DNA from: Mactra quadrangularis
Taxonomy: Eukaryota; Mollusca; Bivalvia; Venerida; Mactridae
NCBI GenBank assembly: GCA_025267735.1
Contig: CM046294.1
Coordinates: 35,867,222-35,931,221, forward strand
Direction of reading: 5' to 3'
DNA length: 64,000 nucleotides
Part shown: in pieces, positions 1-12,407 of the stretch
Layout of the letters: the number at the start of each line of letters is the position of its first letter
Numbering within the stretch: the stretch's first letter is position 1
Program-made: the position numbers and the translations under genes
The notes under the pieces: generated by a model
Told to the model about the DNA's origin: nothing
What the model saw: only the letters and a program-made list of their open reading frames with translations
Databases searched by the model: none

Positions 1-1574
1 TTTTATGTAATGGTGCGAGCTCTTATTAGCGAGAATCGAACACAGACGGAGAGATTCAAAACCCATTTTACAAAAAAGCCAACCGCAATCTAGGCTTTAA
101 AATCTTTAAAGGCTTTAATGTCTTTAAAACAAAGGCTTTCGTAGAATAAGCAAACAAAAGACAGGCATATGACAATCCTATGGCTAAGTTAACGTTGCTT
201 CGTTTCTTTCACAAAATAGGATACATTATGTAATATTATTGAATGAATGACTAAATCCATCAGTTCATTTAGTGTTAGGAAAGTTATATCAATATTTTTA
301 TTCAACAATACTAAGCGCACTAAGAACGACTAACAAAATCATATCCCTTGAGAGTAGACAGTATGAATGGTTGTCTACCACATTAACCTATGCCATACCA
401 TGCAATACCATATACCAAACTTAACTGATATATAAATCCTATTTATGTCTACAATCCTGTAATGTTCTTTATTATTGTATTATAAGTCAAACATGTTTTT
501 TTCTGAGAGATTTTGATGTAAGCACCATCTATGGTTGACGATAATAACCACCCATGGACAGAATCACTTGTTTTTAAACTCAACCCTACCCGCAAATTAA
601 ATTTCAATCGTTGTATTTCAAGTCAGCTCTCAAAAGTTAATTATTTAAAAATGGCGGACGTGATTTTAAAACGAGGCTGGTCTCAGAACGAGATTGGATT
701 GTTTTCGAATCTGCTTTGTCTATCGGACATTCATATGTTGAAAGTGGTACGGTCGAGTGAAAGGAAAAGTGTTGGGATCGAGATGTTTGTGATTCGAATT
801 GCACTTTAGTCATTGCTTATTTCTTTGGGCAAGAAATTTACTAAATTTGCTTTATTTCCTTTCAGATGAATATGTGTAGTATGAAAATCACCTGTTTGAA
901 ATTAATTTCCCTTATCAGTTAAAATCAGCCAAAAAGTAATTAGTATATAGACTTCAATTCACACTTAAACTACATGTAGTTATCTTAAATACATTTACAA
1001 TAAAAAGGCAGAATCAGGTCGAATAATTTGTACTTTTAAAACTTCAGATAGTCTTTTACTTTATATAACGCATGGATTATGCTGCTAAAGGTCTTATTTT
1101 TAATCTTCTAAGTATTATCAACTAAGAGACAGTGATATTTTAAATAGCAACACATAAAGTTCAGAATTAGTGTAAATAGTACTTTGCGTCAATTACCAAA
1201 ACAAACGAATACAGAATCCTTGATTTTAACATTCATTAACGGTCATTACAATTAAGGTTCAACATCTATTTATCATTGTTAAGCGAGAATAACTCTTGAC
1301 TGTGAATCAATTTGTATGATTAAAATGGATTCAAAACGTTCTAAATATTCGAATTAATCCTAGCTCTACAGAAATTCTCATAATTCCTCGTTAATTCGAT
1401 ACCAGAAAAAAACCTATTAAGAAGTTCTGCTACTCTGACAATTACAAATGTAATCGACATTAACAGACGAAATATTAAAGCAAAAAACAAGAAGCTGAGT
1501 TAAATATCATGTACTGCAGGGAAATGTCGCCAAACATGCTAAATATCATGTTCGTCTATCGAGTATTTTAGAGT
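1..1574. other. Gene-poor AT-rich DNA with one weak candidate exon
   Basis: I see no repeat, RNA gene or convincing gene in this stretch. The only point of note is an ATG at 651 in a strong context (aaaaATGGCGGAC), which opens a 52-codon frame to 809. It is entered separately. Confidence 0.5.
651..809 (+). CDS. Weak candidate small ORF or first exon
   Basis: The frame starts MADVILKRGWSQNEIGLFSN and runs 52 codons to a stop at 809. The start lies in the sequence AAAATGGCGGAC, which is both a good animal initiation context and close to the binding consensus of the zinc-finger factor YY1. No signal peptide, known domain or strong splice donor is visible, and no TATA box was found upstream. An open frame of this length is common by chance, so the start context is the only real support. 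It could equally be a YY1-type regulatory site with no coding function. Confidence 0.15.
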   Translation: MADVILKRGWSQNEIGLFSNLLCLSDIHMLKVVRSSERKSVGIEMFVIRIAL

Positions 1575-1795
1575 TTTGGACTACGTCACTCAGGTTTACA
1601 ATTTGTGAACTTCGTCATTAATTCTGTTTTTTGTATCTTGTAAACTACTAATTCTGGGCTTTCGTACTTGTGAACCATGTCCTTTATTTTGGGTTATACA
1701 ACTTGTGAACTACGTCACTTATCTTGGGTTATTCAACTTGTTAATTACGTCACTAATTATAATGTTTTGCTGCTTGTAACTACGTCACGAATTCC
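1575..1795 (+). repeat. Degenerate tandem repeat, ~45-55 bp unit, with CRE-like motifs
   Basis: Five to six imperfect units each combine 'acttgtgaactacgtcac' with a T-rich part such as 'attttgggttat'. The core actacgtcac contains ACGTCA, the half-site recognised by CREB/ATF factors. It is intact in four or more units (near 1581, 1709, 1745 and 1783). Spacing is irregular, so this is an old, decayed array. Whether the motif is kept by selection or only by descent from the unit cannot be told by eye. Confidence 0.6.
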
Positions 1796-2210
1796 GTTCT
1801 AACTTTACTAAAATGTGATATTTCATTGCGTTTGTAATAAACGAAATAACAAGACATACGTACAAACTTCCCATTGATGTACAATACACACACAGTAAGC
1901 CATAAAAGAGCATATATATTATTTTCCAATTATATACACTAAACATCTGGAAAAGTATCTTAAATCAAAGTAACCCAATAACCAAAGAACTACATACCAT
2001 CCGGCGATATTATTATTGTCATATTTGAACTATGTGACCTCTTGAATGATTCCGAGACATTCTGCGCTTAGAGTGTTCATAAATAGGCTTTTATAATTAC
2101 CCACAAACCTCGGTTATTTGTTACATGTTTCAACCAATGTACATTGGAAAATATTCTTGAAGATGAATTAAACCACGTTTCGACATTTTTTCCACTGGTG
2201 TCTATCTAAC
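1796..2210. other. Noncoding, nothing recognised
   Basis: AT-rich DNA with stop codons in all frames and no repeat that I can detect. Confidence 0.5.
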
Positions 2211-2425
2211 AATGTCCCTGGGGAGTCTTTATCCCGCTCAGTGCAGCCGACAAATTGGTGCCACGGATTTATACCACACTCGCAGGTACCCATTTACACC
2301 TTGGTGGAGTGAAGCAATCGTAGGTAATTTTTTTTCTCAAGGAAATTTACAGAGACCCTAGTGGGATCCCAATCCGGGAAATCTCGATCCCTAAGCGGGC
2401 GTCCTACCACTGGACTACTGCTCCT
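2211..2425 (-). mobile_element. tRNA-derived SINE, family B (copy 1)
   Basis: Read on the minus strand, the copy begins with 'agtagtccagtggtaggac', an A-box-like segment, followed about 40 bases later by a decayed B box, and then the family body (clustered matches to the copies near 10.5, 22.3 and 63.1 kb). The body includes a conserved stretch on either side of 'gtaaatgggtacctgcgag'. The 3' end, seen in the 63-kb copy, is missing here. This is an RNA polymerase III type retroelement that depends on a LINE. Confidence 0.7.
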
Positions 2426-3442
2426 ACATACTACAAAACGTATTAACATCCATACTTCTTGATTATATCGAATAATATTGAGGAATTTAGGATCCTTCTT
2501 CGAAAATATCCGAAAAATGCATTATCCGAAATAATGACTCATCCGTATATTTTCGGCCTACAAATAAACGAATTCGGATAATCGAGATTTAACTGTATGA
2601 ACATCTGAGTTTTTGTACATGAAAACTTTGGTATTACTTTGTATGTATAACTGACTGTAATAAGAAAACCTAGATCGACGTTGATCCAGTTAGTAACGGA
2701 GAATAAATCACTGTTTATATGTATTTGGATGTAATAAATAAAATATAATGTTAGAGCAAGCTAGGTTTAAGATGGCCTTCTTTAAGTCAAGAATCCTTAT
2801 TAGCGCTAACATGAAATTCCCCTTTATTGAGATTCTGGTCTCGTAAACCAACGACAGTTTGATTGTAACGTAAGTTACAGGGTCTAGAAAATTGACAATT
2901 TATAGTCAAGGTAACATTCTAGTGATTTCCAATAAAACGTGTTTACAGAGTTGAGTAAATGCCAAGCGAAAAATATCAAATCGCGAGGCACGTATTAGGT
3001 GAGTACGCATTACCATCATTTGAATGTCACTCTATGGTATTTTTTATCGTAACGTTTGTTACCAGAATGTTTAATACTTATCAATTATTTAATTGTTAGA
3101 GAACAAATACCACTTTAATTGCTCTAAATGCCTTGACGCGCTCTATTATCAAAAGAGCATTAAAAAGTGCAATGTCGGAGCAAAACAATAATATACAATC
3201 TTTTCGCAATTAAAGATGTGTTATACATTGAATTTTGATTGTGTTTTTATATCACTGAGTTTGAAAGGTTACAAATTAAATACTTGTTTGTAAATTGTTT
3301 TCGCAATAAAATTCGACAGCTATGGCACTTTCAGTGCTACCAAGTTAATCAAGATAAAGTTCAAATAATGAGAACACAGTTTGTCCTTTACAGCCAAAGA
3401 CACACTTTACTAGTCAGTGCAAACATATATATGTATACTGTC
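2426..3442. other. Noncoding, nothing recognised
   Basis: AT-rich DNA without a credible reading frame. The last ten bases (3433-3442, gtatactgtc) are the left target duplication of the next SINE. Confidence 0.5.
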
Positions 3443-3762
3443 AATACAGCCGTCCGACTAGCTCAGTTGGTAGCACGCAAGTCTACTGATCGAGGAATCG
3501 TGGGTTCGATTCCCGGGCGGGGCATACTTTCGTGGAGCTTGGTCATGAAAATTATTTCTACGGTCATTTTCCCTCCTACCAATAAATTTTAATTATGTAG
3601 AGCAGTTGTCAGTCACTAAAGAAAGTATGCGCTTACTAGTTGGTTATCAGCTAAATCCAGAGATTTAGCTTTTCCAGGAGGAGTGAGTAGGTTGATTGAC
3701 CGCCGTTATATGACCTATACAATGTGTTGCCACGGCGTTGAACCCAACAAACAAACAAACAA
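3443..3762 (+). mobile_element. tRNA-derived SINE, family A (copy 1, full length)
   Basis: The tRNA-like head has an A box (tagctcagttggtagcac) and a B box (gtgggttcgattcccggg) with normal spacing. The body includes 'aaatccagagatttagc' and 'gaccgccgttatatgacc', and the element ends in (aaac)n. A 10-bp direct repeat gtatactgtc flanks it at 3433-3442 and 3763-3772, which is the expected target duplication. Other copies lie at 11.4, 32.7, 38.7, 46.3 and 52.3 kb. This is the best full-length reference for family A in the window. Reading frames that cross it are not genes. Confidence 0.85.
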
Positions 3763-3934
3763 GTATACTGTCCATGGTTCAAGTATACTCTATCCAGTGG
3801 CGTTTCTTCACCAAAGAATATCAACTACGAATAAGAAAATAAATCTAGCTTCACTTATATATGATTTCCTTCTAATAGACAAAGACTTTGGTGTAGTATA
3901 CAGAATGTTTATTTCTTTTATTCTAATTGGGTTT

Positions 3935-4185
3935 TAACGCCATGTCAACACATTTTTTGTCATTTTACGGCGTCCAGCGCACCTAACCTAGCTTTCCTCG
4001 ACCCTTGTCTATAATCAGTACTCACCTACCCTTCCATAAGGCCGGAGAATTCTCCATATACCATATTAATTGAGGAAAATTGACATAATTGTCAAATTTT
4101 CATGGAAGGGTATAACCTCCCCGGATGGGATTCGAACCCGTACCCCATTCGGGACACTAAATTCAGTAGATGGGGCTTAGCCCGC
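3935..4185 (-). mobile_element. tRNA-derived SINE, family C (copy 1)
   Basis: On the minus strand the head contains a B box (ggttcgaatccc reversed at ~4128-4140). The body matches the copies at 34.0 and 35.4 kb, including 'aattgacataattgtcaaa' and 'tcagtactcacctaccctt' as written on the plus strand. The tail end near 3935 is 'taacgccatgtcaacac', related to the tail of family A. Confidence 0.75.
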
Positions 4186-7100
4186 GAAATTTTTTAAAGT
4201 AGGACTGTTCCTTAACAATGTTGGGTAAATTAAATGATAACACGTGACCCAATACTATTAAAACTGCCTTTAAATGTTTAAAGAGCAGAACAGAACTGTT
4301 TAAGAACCACCTGCCCTTGACAACAACTCTCGAACATATAATTTCATTAATACAATATTTGGTAATTCATGTAAAACGATTCTAAATTACAAAACAACAA
4401 TGTCATCCTGTGTTATCATACCGTCAGTCAAACCAAACAGCCATCGGGTTTATAGCATAATCAGACTTTTTTTCTGGAAAATTACAACTCGGTTAGCCAT
4501 TATCTTCTTCAGAAAAAACGAGCACAGAAGACCAAAAAAACAATGGCGGTCAACAAGCATTTCGATTCAGAATTCTATTAAAACCGCTAAGTGGCAAACG
4601 AGAAGGCGTCTTAGATGAGTTTGACACTTTAACTGGAAATTTCAACTTTATCAATCAAAGGGGCTCTTGAACGCTACTTGTCTTTAAAGCCTCGCATTTT
4701 CTCGCGAATTCAAAATTAGTATTATTAAGGTCAAAATTCCTTTAGGGTATTTTTACGTCGCTAATCGAAGGTTATCGTCTCGCGAATTGGTTTCCCATCA
4801 AGAATTCTTGACAAAATATTTAAAAAAGTGAACAATCTTGTTGATAATAGATTGACAAATCATGTTCAGAGCAAAATGATGACACTTTATCAAACATGCA
4901 AATTGGACAGAAAAAACGCGCGATTTTGAAGAGTTTTGTTTTCAGGATTTAATCCTAGAGGGCGCCACTTGTTCAAATAGAAATAAAACACAATTTCCTA
5001 GATATGGCAAGCCGTATAACAGAGTTAATCATTAAAGCTTTAGTATTTTGTCTGTTTCGTTTTTTTTACTCGCTTTTATAAATCAGAATATTACATCTTT
5101 TTGACGAAACTTGAACAATTACGTGCGTTAATATCCGAATAAGATTTATCCGAAAATGTGACAGTGTATCAAATAAAAATCCTCTAATCGTCATTTGAAG
5201 GTTTGAAATTGAGTTTAGTGGCATTTTAAGCAAAGTAGGACAAAAACTTCTGCTTTTGGTGTAGAAATGCTTTCTTCAATTTAAAAAACCGATCACAGAG
5301 TCTATAAGGTCTTTCTGACATGAAGCGTCGTTCTTGTTTATTTGAGTTTACGCCGTTTGATAAAATTTTATGATATTCAATGTATTCCATGATCCTGTCT
5401 TAAGGTAAATGTTTCTTGCCTTGTAAGTCTTGCTCACCTTCCAAAGTAGAAAATACAATTCACACAAGTTTAATCTCAAGTAAAATCTGAGTTTGTGGCT
5501 TAAGGTTAACAAATTAAAGTATTGAAATACAGAAACTTGCAGACTTTCGTGCACATTGAAACCTAAAAAATTCATACTAATGATTACCCCTTATACATTA
5601 GATTCAAGTACGAATCGAGCGAGGTATAAATGCCAGCGAAGTGTTAACACTATCCTGTATTACTAGAAAATACTATAAAGATTTTATTTTCCTCTTCTTG
5701 CCATAGAAGATCTTGAAGTACAGTTTTCCCCTGTACACTTTACATACACATTCTGTAGGTTCATTAGTGTAGTTAAATACGATAAATATGGTACAATACT
5801 TGTCGCTGAGTCAGATGACGGAACTACTTTTATCGCATAGAAAGTGACTGCGTAGTAAATCAGAGACACATGTATCACTCCACAGGTTAATCTGGTCAGG
5901 CATTTTTGTCGATAGTTTTCGATTTGTGGTATAACTTAAACCTTTCGTCGAAATCGCCGAAAGTCTAAAAAAACTCATGATATTTCATGTTGATACATTT
6001 TGTATAGGTTCATTATAATGATCATGTGATAACAGCCATCGCAGTTGCAATGATAAGTCCACTTGAGTCTGTTAGTGAGTTCGTACTTAAGTTTGTTTGT
6101 GAAACGAGGGACAGGACCATTGGACTTGATGTCCAAAAATAATACTTACTTGGCGACATTCTCAGCATTACATTTTTACATTACAGGCCCGTAGGAACAG
6201 GGGGGGGTATATTTTCATCAGTTATAGTGATTGGGGATCTGTATTTAATCTGTCACTCTCCATTGATTGATACATTCGTACTTTTTCAGCATAATCAAAA
6301 TTACAAGCTATATTTAACTATAACTGTGTAAGATAACCAATGGTCTTAGTCAGTCTCAAGCAAAAGAAAAGGGTTTTTGTAGGACAAAGCTAGACTTATA
6401 TGATAACTAAGTACTGTTTTCTCTTCCGTGAAATAAATCTGAATAAATAAGCCCCCCATCTAGAAAGCTTCCTACGTGCCTGCATTACTGAAGGTAATAT
6501 ATTACTGAACAGAATATCTAAGAAGCATTTGGCTTCTTATAGCATGTTTGTGCTTGAAATGACAAAACAACAACGGGAGGTCAAACGTAACTTTAATGCA
6601 ATATTACGAGTAAAAATAGAATAATTATTGCAGAAAATTAATTTATCAAACATACATATGAAGTAGGGAAATATAAAACATTTATTACTTATTGCGGACT
6701 ATTTACAAGACATAATGGATTAGACTGTAGACAGTTTAAGAAATGACTTTGACTAAGGTTTACATAAGGGCACTCTTTAAAATGGATATTTAAGTGTTTC
6801 GAGTCAGAGCATTTGTTTAAAATTACCATGAATGATGGGTCAAGCGCCATTAAGGACGTTTGTTTACAGAGTTAAAAACTAGATCTGTCTATTGATTGTT
6901 GACGATTAAGTAACAATTTCATTGATGAAATGTTTTATTTAATGTCAGTGTACTTAAATAAGTACTTAGGCAACTATGTTATAGTTCTAAACCGTGTTTC
7001 AGAAACACAGAAGTGGGCATTTCTCACAACTAATGTTTCAATAGTTGAAATCTCAAATCTCATGGGAACCCAGTGAATGTTTCACTAACAGGCCATAGAA

Positions 7101-7270
7101 TTTACATTAGTTTATTGAGGTGAATAACTGATTATATAGGTGAGATTTTTAACTTAACTTGTCAAGTTGACAAGAGAAAGAATCTGTTTAAAACAGGGAC
7201 AAATGAATGAGTTTTCTTTTTTCATCGATTTGAAAACAAATTGTCATAAAACGGGATGATATTTGGTTAT
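4186..7270. other. Long gene-free stretch
   Basis: No exon, RNA gene or strong repeat is seen. A G run lies near 6201-6208, and a short match to the tail of SINE family B (attacatttttacattaca) lies near 6169-6187. The open frames here have no start context, motif or splice signal worth reporting. Confidence 0.5.
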
Positions 7271-7757
7271 TGTGGCGGTGCTGAACGTCGCATTACCGCT
7301 CTGGATACTATGGACCTAAAATGATTGTTGTGGACAGTAGAGCGGATGCTTTGGACCCTAATGCTACAGTCCCATAAACATAAAAATAGCCACGATGGCA
7401 CTGTACGGGCGCCGTGCGATCAAGCTCCGCAACGACCAGTACGAACTCTTGCGTACCCGTACGGATTGTTACGTGTTTACCAGGGTCCGTGATATGAGCC
7501 ATGGATACTCGTATCAGTTTCAAAGTCAAATCGTGAACACAATCTTGGCCGAGTATTGATTAAACTTGCACTTCTTCCAGCTACGGCTCCATACGGATGT
7601 GTTGTATTGTGCTATGTGCGTACCGTCACCTTAATACGCAAGGCTTCCCACGGCCTACGGCTGTCTGCACGTACGGGTCCGCAACAAGACACGATATTTT
7701 AAGACTATGGCATTAGGGTGTGAGAATACGTCGATTGTGACGTTTAGCGGCGCTACA
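7271..7757. mobile_element. Putative non-autonomous DNA element with 22-bp imperfect terminal inverted repeats
   Basis: The ends 7271-7292 (tgtggcggtgctgaacgtcg...) and 7736-7757, read on the opposite strand (tgtagcgccgctaaacgtca...), agree at 17 of 22 bases. Four of the five differences are transitions. The 440 bp inside are clearly richer in G+C and CpG than the surroundings (for example cgtacccgtacgg and cgtacgggtccg). No target duplication was found, so the boundaries are uncertain. It could be an old MITE or a GC-rich foreign insert. No coding potential was seen. Confidence 0.4.
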
Positions 7758-9519
7758 GTGATGAATTATACTGAACAATTTAGTTGTTTTATACCACGAT
7801 GTTACAAACTTAACATGTTTCATCCCCAAAAGTTTGATTTAAAAATCAACAGCACAAAAATGACATGTTTATTGAATTATTTTTACAGTAAATGCTGTAT
7901 TTGGACAGACATCAACAGAAATTCGTCGGGATGGCATATGCAAACAATTGGCATATAAGCAAAGTTCGCTTGAAAATATATACAATGTATAAGGAATGAA
8001 AAGTTATCCTAGACATTGAAACCAATCCTGGCAAAAAAGTGTTTCATTTGACAGATTGCTTGGTTCAATTTCTCAAAAGTTCATTTGTCAAAAATCTCTT
8101 GGAGGAAACTATTGTATATTTGCACTAAACGGCAGTGAAAGGCCAGTTCCTGATAAATTGACCATTCCCTCTGTATTTCTATCCTCGGTTGTTTATAGGC
8201 CTAACAATTAATGATTCATCATATATTAATAATTTATAAACAAGTAAACTTCCATACAAAAGGCGAAACATGATTTACAATGTCGCCAGTAATCTAATAT
8301 GAAATGTATTGTTTATAGAACTATTCAGAAAATGAGTATTATTGGTTATTAGTAGCCCTTATTCCTTTATTGTGTTTTATGGACCAATAAATTATAGGGG
8401 AATAAACATAATTTCTATCAAGAATCTCTTGTGCAAGGTCTTTGTAGTCAAGAAAAAAGGCGGGTTGAACAGAGTTCGTTCCAATGATTAACTGAAAGCT
8501 AATTTATATCAAGGCACGGTACTCCCGAGTTTATGAATATTGGACGTTTAACCCTCTAATATTCGTCTTAATTTAGTAATTTCCTCTTTTAACTCGATGA
8601 TGAAAGTAAGATAAATGGATGTGTTTGATGCCAAATTATTTTGTTGTGGCTAATATAATTATAGGCACGGCCCATTGATGGAAAGGAATATAATTTAGTG
8701 ATGTAGTTAGTTGGTCGTAGGGCATTCATATTTAAACAATTAAATCTCCATTTCGCCAATATCAGATCATTTCGTCAATTTCGCAAACAAATCTCCATTG
8801 CGTGTTTTAGTCATACCGTCCCAAAATGCAACGCGTGATAAGCACAGGAATCAGAAGCGTTCCGAACGTGCAAATTTAGCTCGAAAAATTAAGATTATGT
8901 TATCTCCCTTTTAGTTGATTTATAGAAAGACCAAAGGGAGGTAACTAGAAAAAACTAAACATCTACTCTCAATTTAGTTTGAACAGTATACAGAAAATAA
9001 TCCGTAAAACCTCACGCGTTACCTTAAAGAGGCACGTGGATCACTCTCAAGTCTGTCTTTTTGTCCTCACGATTACTCGAAATAACAAAACAAACTAATA
9101 TTCCGCCCAACTGGCCCAGCGCAGTCTGGCTACAATCAAGGGACCGTGGGTCAATTCCAACATGAGATATGGGATCCTTTACGGAGACTTGATAATAAAA
9201 TATTTGTATGTACACAGTGTGATATTTCATAAAAAGGCAAATTCAAACAGCTCTTAAACAAATGATTTATTTATCATTTAACTAATGTTACATTCGTTTG
9301 TGATGAATTGACTAATAATCGTTTGCATTACAAGAACTTGGTCATAAAACGTCATTAAAACTCAATAACAAAAAATTAAATTAGAGCAGAATAAATGACT
9401 CAAATTTAAATCAATGCGTATCTTGTTTGAAAATGATGCAACTGAATTTTTATTTTCTTCTTTTTTTATTTAAATTATCTCCCTCACATAATGAAATCAA
9501 GACAATTTAGATAATGCCA
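7758..9519. other. Gene-free stretch
   Basis: AT-rich DNA. A small hairpin-type motif (gttatctccctt near 8899 and aagggaggtaac near 8934) is the only structure seen. It is related to the 'gggagataac' ends common in small inverted-repeat elements. A tRNA-like stretch at 9117-9166 was judged too weak. Confidence 0.45.
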
Positions 9520-10131
9520 GGACTGCGTTCAGTTAGCAGTTAGCGTTAGCCAAACACAGTTATCGTTATGAACGGTTAATTGAACGACCCGTTGAAGTGC
9601 GAACGTTTAAAGATGGCGGGCAAGAGAGTCGTTACTTCTATTTTATTAGAAAAATTCGGAGAGGAGAACTTGTTTACTTGTTTTTTTGTACATGTATTGA
9701 TCTAAATCAACGGGAGTAACACCACCGACTTCGTTAGACCTAATCCAGAAATTAAATTTATGGGTTTTCCGTCCGTGCACAGGCGGTACAAACAAAGTTG
9801 TCTACACTTTATTGCTAAACAACACGAACTATGGATTATATACTACTGTTCTTTTTTACACACGTTTTCATTGAAACAGTGAAAGTTTGTTCGTACCGGA
9901 GGGGAAAACCCAAATATTTGAATTTCGGATATAGTCTATTCGCTATTGCAGTTACTATTTTGCAAAATGTACTGGAACTATTTTGTTTCAGGTTGTTTCA
10001 TATTCGCGTACTATATACTAAAACCGTTAGCTGTTGGCCTTAAACGTTTTCTGCTAACAGGCCGTTCAATTATTACTGTTGGCGAACGTTACAGAACGTT
10101 ACAGAACGTTCGCGGTAACTGAACGCAGGGC
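9520..10131. mobile_element. Putative non-autonomous DNA element with inverted termini
   Basis: The 13-mer ctgcgttcagtta at 9523-9535 recurs inverted at 10116-10128. Next to the right end the unit acagaacgtt is repeated (10091-10110), and related gaacg words occur near the left end, giving subterminal repeats of the kind that bind transposase. Inside, an ATG at 9613 in the context aagATGGCGGGC opens a short frame (MAGKRVVTSILLEKFGEENL, then a stop about 11 codons later). No clear target duplication was found, so the superfamily is not assigned. Confidence 0.5.
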
Positions 10132-10439
10132 TGCTATTAGCGCAAAATTTGACAAAACGTGTAACCATAGGTGTATACTAGTTGATTAAAGATAGTAGTG
10201 TAAGTGCTAACTACATTTGTATTAGGTAACACACACCAGCCTGGGGATCCAAGTCAGTCAAGGGACGGAAGTAAGGATAACTAAGCTTGCTTCGAGAATA
10301 GAAAGTATTCCCTACTGATTAAAAGCTAGAGCAAGTTAAAGCAAGGGGTTTTGTAGTCTACTATTAGTATCATTATTCAGTCGACTCTTGACATTAACTC
10401 CCTGTTCATCGGATCACACACCAACTGTTAACATACGGC

Positions 10440-10606
10440 ACAGAGTGCAGTGCTTGACCCTTACAGGTACCCATTTACGCCTGTGTGGAGTTAAGCAATC
10501 GCAGGTAAATTATTTGCTCAAGGGAAGTAGCACTACCTCTAGTGGGATTCGAACCTAAGACCTCTCGATCCCTAAGCGCGCATTCCACCACTGGGCTACT
10601 GCTTCT
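10440..10606 (-). mobile_element. tRNA-derived SINE, family B (copy 2, partial)
   Basis: On the minus strand the head reads agtagcccagtggtggaatg (A box), then taggttcgaatcccactaga (B box), then the family body to about 10440, where similarity fades. The B box of this copy is intact. It lies in the same orientation as the copy at 2.2 kb. Confidence 0.75.
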
Positions 10607-11370
10607 AAACTGATCAAATGTAAAGAAATGCACCGAACGGAATCTTGCACTTTTATTTATACATGCGATATCTCTGTCTGTGACTAGAGTTAATCAACCG
10701 TCTACGGTATGATCGTATACTTTACGTGGGCAATGGAAAAAATGCGTATGGAACACCAACCGCCGGGGGCTATATCATAAAAAATAATTGAAAACCGGAA
10801 AAAACAATAAACTAATATATCATAAGAAAAGTAGGTAGACTTTTCTATTTATTTTAAACAACATATACCATGTGTTCCACGGACGTTAATAAGTCCGCCT
10901 TGAACATTTCACATCCATCGTCCCTTTAACAACAAAAACTGCCAGACAACGTACGTTTACCAGTACTGCTAAAAAATAACTCCACAGAAGTGAGGAAACA
11001 CACATCGCTGTAGTAATTGAGAAGTTTCCAGTGTCATCAGAATTATAAACTATCATCAGACAATAAATACACAACGTGTGACTCGTATGACATTTTTGTT
11101 ATTATTTATCTTAGTGTACAAGGCTCCGGCGATGGAATATTAATACTTTTTGTTGAATAACACCGCGACATCCCGCCATTAAACTTCTCGCCGGTAGCGA
11201 GATTATCCGTTATTTCAACAACATTATCTTACTTATTTGTATAAATATAGTTTTCATTTGTGTTTTATTGGAACGTATTAAAGACAATGAAAGATAATGC
11301 CAAGAATAGTTTGGCCACATAATCATGTTATGATTAAAACTCTATACTTAAATGAGCAAACGAAAATTGG
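10607..11370. other. Noncoding, nothing recognised
   Basis: No reading frame, RNA gene or repeat could be supported. Confidence 0.5.
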
Positions 11371-11680
11371 TGTGTTTGTTTGTTTGGTTTAACGCCGTAG
11401 CAACACATTGTATAGGTCATATAATGGCGATCAGTCAACCTACTCACTTCTCCTGGAAAGGCTAAATCTTTAGATATAGCTGTTAACCAACTACTAAGCG
11501 CATACTTTCGTCAGTAACTGACAACTGCTCTACATGATTAAAAATCATTGGTAGGAGGGAGAATGATCGTAGAATTAATTTCATGACCAAACTTATCGAA
11601 AGTATGCCCCGCCCGGGAATCGAACAATGACCCCTAGATCAGTAGGCTTGTGTGCTACGAACTTAGCTAACCGAGCGGCT
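11371..11680 (-). mobile_element. tRNA-derived SINE, family A (copy 2, full length)
   Basis: The reverse complement shows the whole family A structure: head with A and B boxes (~11600-11680), body with 'tttagcctttcc'-type sequence, and the tail ending at 11371 in (ttgtttg)n on the plus strand. The B box is damaged (ttgttcgattcccggg), so it is probably unable to drive transcription. Confidence 0.8.
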
Positions 11681-12163
11681 ATATACATTTATAATGCGTT
11701 TAATTAAACAATTATATATCCATTAAATCTAATGAAGCATTTACGTAATCGACAAAAGGGCCACTGTGTGTCGAATGTGTCCCCTTGGCCATTAGTAAAA
11801 ATGTAGAAACTTAAGTTTATGGGTAGAAAAAACATGCTACAGGTAAAATGCTTGTAATATTAAGTCGGATTTGGATTTCATGACTAGTATTAATGTTAGA
11901 TGCATTACGTTTTATGCTAGTGTACTAAGCTATTATATGTATACGCTATTTGTACATTATATAAACAATATATTTTAGCAAGAAAGCAGCCGCCCATAAT
12001 TAATCTCGACAACTTATGTGGGAATCATAATTCAGTTCGTGGTACCTTTACCCCTCAAAATGTACACTATCTTAGCGTCTATGCCAAGTTTTGGGTTCAA
12101 GCATTGGGTAGAGATTTTGGGAATCGGGAGGAAGAAGCTTGTGCCCACGTCAGACTGGAGACC
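11681..12163. other. Noncoding, nothing recognised
   Basis: No gene is supported here. The last bases contain the left copy (12153-12162) of a 10-bp direct repeat that frames the next small element. Confidence 0.45.
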
Positions 12164-12239
12164 AAACACCCCACAGCGGTTATTTCCCTTAATTAAATCT
12201 ATAAGTAGCAAAGCTTGGCGTAAGCACTGTGAGGAGTTT
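12164..12239. mobile_element. 76-bp foldback element (family R) with 10-bp flanking direct repeat
   Basis: The ends aaacaccccacagcggtta (12164-12182) and, inverted, taagcactgtgaggagttt (12221-12239) form imperfect 19-bp inverted termini. The sequence gactggagac flanks the element at 12153-12162 and 12240-12249. A 9-10 bp target duplication would suit a Mutator-like element, but one copy is thin evidence. Related copies lie at 33.2 kb and 55.6-55.9 kb. The repeat creates similar 'PNTPQRLFP'-like translations in unrelated frames, and those are not genes. Confidence 0.5.
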
Positions 12240-12392
12240 GACTGGAGACTCCGAACTGCTGAATTGTTGACTGTAAAAAGTTTTGCTATCGTACAGACCA
12301 TAGAAATTTTATATACAATGTAAATGCTTGGTGCTTATGGACCAACTTGCGAACTGGCTTGCTTTGTTGATAGGATTCCTCTGATGTACATA

Positions 12393-12407
12393 GTTTTGAA
12401 CATGTAA
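12393..12407. repeat. Left target-site duplication of the LINE
   Basis: The 15-mer gttttgaacatgtaa here is identical to 19981-19995, which directly follows the poly-A tail of the LINE. This defines the insertion as 12408-19980. Confidence 0.7.

Noticed and set aside
3239..3592. 117-codon frame over the SINE at 3.4 kb
   Set aside because: Half of it is SINE head sequence, with no other coding evidence.
9117..9166. tRNA-like sequence (agcgcagtctggcta ... gtgggtcaattcc)
   Set aside because: The boxes are weak, no cloverleaf can be drawn with confidence, and there is no second copy.
12018..12323. 101-codon plus frame (with an antisense partner) sharing a 'PQRLFP.IKSI' string with a minus frame at 33.3 kb
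   Set aside because: The shared string is the translation of the family R repeat and is not protein homology.
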